From G039029935 sp039029935 (lineage in GTDB: Bacteria; Chloroflexota; Anaerolineae; Caldilineales; Caldilineaceae): 9,543 bases of DNA. Below the pieces are notes generated by a model. It ran no database searches. It had not been told where the DNA came from and saw nothing but the letters and a program-made list of their open reading frames with translations. A program made the translations under genes and the position numbers. Location of the stretch: assembly GCA_039029935.1 (NCBI GenBank), contig JBCCFC010000454.1, positions 1-9,543 of the forward strand. The letters are read 5' to 3'. Shown in pieces: positions 5,749-9,543 of this stretch (positions are counted from its first letter, which is position 1; each line of letters begins with the position of its first letter).

Positions 5749-8700
5749 TTATTGGCCTAAATCATCAAATATCTGAAAAACGCCACTCTCTACCAATAAC
5801 GTCCGCTGGCTATAATCTGGCAGCGAGATGGCATCATAGAGAGGATAGATAAACGAGGTGGCATTTGGGTTGTCAACAGTGGCAGCGATGAACGTATGGG
5901 TTGGGATGATGAATCCTTCATCCAATAGTGTTGTTTGGCTGTCTTGAGCGGTTGCAAATTGCGCAAACTTGATCGCCAACTCAGTCTGTTCAATCGTGGC
6001 ATCGTGGTAGAAGTAGAATGTCCCAATCTCACGGAAGGGGCGTGAAACCTGTTCATCGGCTGTATGTACTAACGAAGCCACGCCCACACTGGACCCCCCT
6101 AGTGCTTCCTGTGCGCTTGATAAAAATTCAGGACCGCTTACCAAATAGGCGACCTCACCTGCCAAGAAGAGGTCTTCCAGTTCGGATTGATCGGCACTAT
6201 AGATGAATTGTCCAGTCTGATCGGCATTTGCCAGCCACTGCCGCCAGTTGGCGAGCTCTGATTCAGACAGAATAATCTCATTTGTCGCCCCAAATAATGT
6301 CCCTGTTTGGCAAGATTCGCAGCCAAAGGGTGCTGCACCCCAGAATAACTCAAAAAAGCCACTGTTCATCGCCACTGTTTGCCCCTGTTCGGCGTGAAGC
6401 AGCAGTTCGCCAAACGTCTGTGCAGGCGTCCCAGACTCAACCAATGTTTTGTTGTAATACAACGCTGGCAGCACAATGGATTGTGGCAGACCATAGAGCA
6501 GCCCTTGGTTGGTGACATCATCCACTGCTTCTGGCAAATGCTCGCTCAACGATTCCGGCCCAACCCACTCATTAATCGTTTGCAGCAAGCCTGTATCTTG
6601 ATAAAATGCAAGATGTTTGCTAGAGGCCAAGAAGAGATCAGGTTGGGGCAGTGTATTGTCATTCGCTCTTTCGGTGATTGCTTGAATTTCAAGCGTCTTT
6701 GTCAATTCCTGTGTAAAGTCTGTCTCTGACACAAAATAGGTGTCGATCTGTAGCGAAGGACAACGCTCGGCAAAGTTGTTGATGACAGACGTCCATGCTT
6801 TTTCCTCAATGTCGGTCCAGCTATGCCACAGCACAAGTGATCCTTCATCTTCACATGGCTCAACAGGCACTTCTTCGATTGTTTTTACACCATTGGCTGT
6901 GTCGATTAATGTGGTAAATGTTTCAACCGCTTTTGTCGGGTCAATTCCTGTATTTAACACCTGCGTATAGATAATTTCGCCCCATTGAACGAGTGCTTTG
7001 GTTTGCGGGATATTGGGGAGGCTGGTCGCCAGATTGGCCTGATTGACCAATTCGATCATCGCTTCATCGCCTTCAAAATTGACATTGATGTTGACAGGCA
7101 CGGCTCGCACGGAAGCCATTAAATTTTGTTGATTTTCAACTTCAGTCACAAACTGAGCAAACGCAGATGCCAACAACTGCTCTTCTGGTGTTGCAGCAGG
7201 GCTTAACATAAATGAGTGTACACGCAACAGTGGGCTACCCGATGGTAACGGGACCACACCCACTTTATCGGCCCCCATCCGTGTTTGTAGAAAATCCAAG
7301 TGACCGCTATTGCCCACAAAATAAGCCAAGTTTTCTCTATAGAACTCGTTTCGTAGAAACTTCTCACTCTTATTCAGGACAATGCCTGGCTGATCCTGTA
7401 TATCATTGAGCCATGCTAACCAATCGGCCAAGCCAGATTGCGCCAACATAAGCTGACCATTTTCATCAAATACTTGTGGTGTCACGCCGCTTTCCCCAAA
7501 GGCAGAAATTCCCCAATAGCTGTTCACAAAGTCAATGGGAATGCCGACACGACTTTCCGGCGACGCCGCACTGAGGAGATCGTTTAAGACCGACGGTGGA
7601 TCAGCAACCATATCCTTGTTATAAAAAAGTGTCTCGACACGCAATGCCACAGGAATACCATAAATATTATCATTATAACGCACTGCCGCATCCACTGTTG
7701 GGATAAACCGTTGCATAAAATCGGCGTCAATCAACTCGCTAAAATCCTGAACCTGTCCGGCTGGGGCTAATGACCGTAAATGGCTACCATTGGCTAAAAA
7801 CATTGTTGGAGGAGTGTCCAGCAAGGGATCTGGGTTATCCGTTTGCTCGCCATTGGTGGTAGACTGGCGTTCTATCGACTTAATATAGCGTTCTTCAAAT
7901 GTGTCCCCTGCATCTGCATGGACCAATGTAACGGTCGCATCTGGGCAGCGGGTCTTAAACTCTTGGTTGATTGCTTCCAGCGTTTCCTCGAAAGCATCTA
8001 TCCAGGTATGCCAAACAACGATTTCGCCAGTCAGGTCGCATGTGCCTGCAATCTCTGCCGATGTGAGCGTATCGAGGCCAAACTGCTCATTGACCATGAC
8101 GGTTACTTGGTTGGCCGCATCACCTGCGTTGAGTTCGCCACTCAGAACCTGGCTGATGAGATTATTGCCAACACCGATAATTGCTTCGATTTTGGGCAAC
8201 CCAACCAGCTCATTGAGCGCAACGGGGACAGCGGTCTTGCTTTGGGCAATAAACTCCGCCGCAATTGGCGAAAGACGTGGATCAATATTGACACGATTGT
8301 GGGCTGGCAGTTTACCAATTGAATAGGCCAAGGCACGCTGCTGTTCACGATTGGTCAAAAATTTTGCCAGATTAAAGGCAATGTCGGTGTTGCGCTGTGT
8401 GGCAGCACGATTAAAGACGAGGACCTCTGCTGTTAGGAAAGGCGTCGCGGGACGGTCTGTATGTCCGGGCAGACGGACAACGCCTAGATTATCCGCACCC
8501 AAGGCACTCTGGAGTAGGGATAGCTCGTGGGTCTCGCCAACGTAATAGACGATCTGCCCTGATTCAAACAGAGACTGAACTTCATGTCGGTTGGCAGCAA
8601 AAAAGACCGTGGGAATTTCTTGGGCCTGCTGTAACCAACTAAGCCAGTTCGCAAAGCTACCTTGGTTGAGGATAACACGACCCTCTTCATCAAAAATCTG

Positions 8701-9510
8701 CCCACCAAATGCGCCAACGCCCCAGACGACATCGGAAAAACTGGTTGGGATCGCAACTGTGACCCCCTGACTGGCCTGCTCTAATAACTCGTCAATATCC
8801 GTTGGGGGCGAGAGGCTGACCGATTGGGCGGCTGCTTGTTGTGTACTCCGTAGCAATTCATTGAGTAATTCGACCGTCTGGGTATCGGTAATTGCTCCTT
8901 GCTGACTCTGGATGGTGGCAACCAAATTGGCCAAGGCAGCTTGGTCGGTGGCAGCACCGGCGTCTGAAGATGCACCTTCCGCATCATCTGCGACGCCCTC
9001 TACCTCGCGTGAGTAGGACTCTAGCAAAGGCTTATTATAATACAGTACGTCTGTATTCAATGACAACGGCAACCCATATACTTTGTCCTCATCTTGCACC
9101 ATTGTAACAGCGGTCGAAAGATAGTTGTCAAGGTTCAAATCATACGAACTCAGTTCACGAATGGCGTTGTCATGGATAAATTCCCTGACCAGATATGAGG
9201 GCGCAAGCAGCAGGTCTGGCCCCAAGCCATCATGAACTTCGGTCAAAAACAGTGCCTCAATATCTTCGACGCTGTAATATTCATCGACGATGCGTACCCC
9301 CGGATGCAGTTCTGTATAATCATTAAAAAGATCGCGCAACACAGTGTAGTCATTGCCCTGCCAGCTATGCCAGACTAAAATATTGCCCGACGGTACACCG
9401 GACATATCCTCTTCTGGTGTATCATCACCAAAAAATGGCAATGAACCAGTACAAGCGGTTAACAAAAATGCACAGACAAAAAGAGATAGTTTCCGAAAAT
9501 CAATAGACAT
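5749..9510 (-). CDS. triple-domain extracellular solute-binding lipoprotein (SBP_bac_1 type, three tandem copies)
   Basis: A 1253-residue exported lipoprotein. The signal peptide MSIDFRKLSLFVCAFLLTAC ends in the lipobox LLTAC, with Cys20 as the lipidated residue. Three family-1 ABC solute-binding domains follow. They start at VWHSW (46-50), VWHTW (499-503) and LWHSW (894-898). Each repeats the same landmarks: YGLPLS..YYNK (145-160), YGIPVA..FYNK (617-632), YGLPQS..YYNK (1006-1021); W-G-x-x-x-FG (263-269, 666-672, 1057-1063); and an L/A-x-x-W-L/Q-x-W segment (288-292, 694-700, 1087-1092). Such proteins usually bind sugars or oligosaccharides for an ABC importer; the ligand is not deducible here. 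Domain 1 has a 65-70 residue Ala/Gln-rich insertion (about 166-235), and domain 3 lacks the final helical segment. Cys pairs 491/522 and 886/917 recur. AAGGA precedes the ATG at 9510 by 7 nt. No permease or ATPase gene lies in the window. Confidence 0.9.
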   Translation of the reverse strand: MSIDFRKLSLFVCAFLLTACTGSLPFFGDDTPEEDMSGVPSGNILVWHSWQGNDYTVLRDLFNDYTELHPGVRIVDEYYSVEDIEALFLTEVHDGLGPDLLLAPSYLVREFIHDNAIRELSSYDLNLDNYLSTAVTMVQDEDKVYGLPLSLNTDVLYYNKPLLESYSREVEGVADDAEGASSDAGAATDQAALANLVATIQSQQGAITDTQTVELLNELLRSTQQAAAQSVSLSPPTDIDELLEQASQGVTVAIPTSFSDVVWGVGAFGGQIFDEEGRVILNQGSFANWLSWLQQAQEIPTVFFAANRHEVQSLFESGQIVYYVGETHELSLLQSALGADNLGVVRLPGHTDRPATPFLTAEVLVFNRAATQRNTDIAFNLAKFLTNREQQRALAYSIGKLPAHNRVNIDPRLSPIAAEFIAQSKTAVPVALNELVGLPKIEAIIGVGNNLISQVLSGELNAGDAANQVTVMVNEQFGLDTLTSAEIAGTCDLTGEIVVWHTWIDAFEETLEAINQEFKTRCPDATVTLVHADAGDTFEERYIKSIERQSTTNGEQTDNPDPLLDTPPTMFLANGSHLRSLAPAGQVQDFSELIDADFMQRFIPTVDAAVRYNDNIYGIPVALRVETLFYNKDMVADPPSVLNDLLSAASPESRVGIPIDFVNSYWGISAFGESGVTPQVFDENGQLMLAQSGLADWLAWLNDIQDQPGIVLNKSEKFLRNEFYRENLAYFVGNSGHLDFLQTRMGADKVGVVPLPSGSPLLRVHSFMLSPAATPEEQLLASAFAQFVTEVENQQNLMASVRAVPVNINVNFEGDEAMIELVNQANLATSLPNIPQTKALVQWGEIIYTQVLNTGIDPTKAVETFTTLIDTANGVKTIEEVPVEPCEDEGSLVLWHSWTDIEEKAWTSVINNFAERCPSLQIDTYFVSETDFTQELTKTLEIQAITERANDNTLPQPDLFLASSKHLAFYQDTGLLQTINEWVGPESLSEHLPEAVDDVTNQGLLYGLPQSIVLPALYYNKTLVESGTPAQTFGELLLHAEQGQTVAMNSGFFELFWGAAPFGCESCQTGTLFGATNEIILSESELANWRQWLANADQTGQFIYSADQSELEDLFLAGEVAYLVSGPEFLSSAQEALGGSSVGVASLVHTADEQVSRPFREIGTFYFYHDATIEQTELAIKFAQFATAQDSQTTLLDEGFIIPTHTFIAATVDNPNATSFIYPLYDAISLPDYSQRTLLVESGVFQIFDDLGQ

Positions 9511-9543
9511 CCCTGTATCCTTATGTTATCATATACGACTCAA

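Noticed and set aside
5729..5749. Direct repeat CCCTGAAT at 5729-5736 and 5742-5749 between the lipoprotein stop and the mscS ribosome binding site
   Set aside because: It is a short 8-bp duplication in a 28-nt gap. It may reflect a local duplication of the Shine-Dalgarno region, but it is too small to interpret.
7843..8326. Plus-strand open frames of 141-159 residues opposite the lipoprotein gene
   Set aside because: They lie wholly antisense to a strongly supported gene with three recognisable domains, overlap one another in different frames, and show no family motif.
9511..9543. Promoter for the lipoprotein gene
   Set aside because: A TATGAT-like element is present on the minus strand, but only 33 nt upstream are visible and no -35 box at proper spacing fits inside the window.

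Overview
All six genes in this window lie on the minus strand, so transcription runs from high to low coordinates. The mid-range base composition, the short-palindrome terminators, the octamer tandem repeats and the style of the large membrane protein and solute-binding lipoprotein suggest a bacterium of the Chloroflexota (Anaerolineae/Herpetosiphon-like). That assignment is an inference from gene style, with modest confidence. A consensus sigma70-type promoter and a CCA-encoding tRNA confirm a bacterial genome.

Layout in transcription order. (1) 9510-5749: a 1253-residue lipoprotein made of three consecutive ABC-type solute-binding domains. (2) 5720-4344: an MscS-family mechanosensitive channel only 28 nt downstream, probably cotranscribed. 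(3) 4294-4266: a perfect TTGACA-N17-TATAAT promoter driving tRNA-Leu(GAG) at 4212-4127, which is followed by a hairpin (4101-4052) whose T-run leads straight into the next ribosome binding site. (4) 4038-3397: an FTCD_C-family protein of FchA length, probably methenyl-tetrahydrofolate cyclohydrolase or cyclodeaminase. (5) A 15-bp terminator palindrome, then 3329-2478: a FolD-family methylene-tetrahydrofolate dehydrogenase. (6) Two facing arrays of 8-bp repeats at 2484-2413 and 2340-2293, which overlap the folD stop codon and the 5' end of the last gene. (7) 2417-72: a 781-residue polytopic membrane protein with GT-C glycosyltransferase-like topology, followed by a 23-bp palindrome at the window edge.

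Two things stand out. First, the FolD protein has lost the catalytic lysine (Ile54) and the partner glutamine (Leu98) needed for the cyclohydrolase reaction, while its upstream neighbour belongs to the family containing the monofunctional cyclohydrolase FchA. The pair reads as a split one-carbon module, with dehydrogenase in one protein and cyclohydrolase in the other. Second, the triple solute-binding lipoprotein has no ABC permease or ATPase in view and sits directly ahead of an MscS channel. I do not recall a characterised precedent for this arrangement.

No stretch over 300 bases lacks a gene. The longest gaps are 4213-4343 (tRNA promoter region) and 4039-4126 (hairpin leader). No insertion sequence, CRISPR array, phage gene or attachment site was seen.
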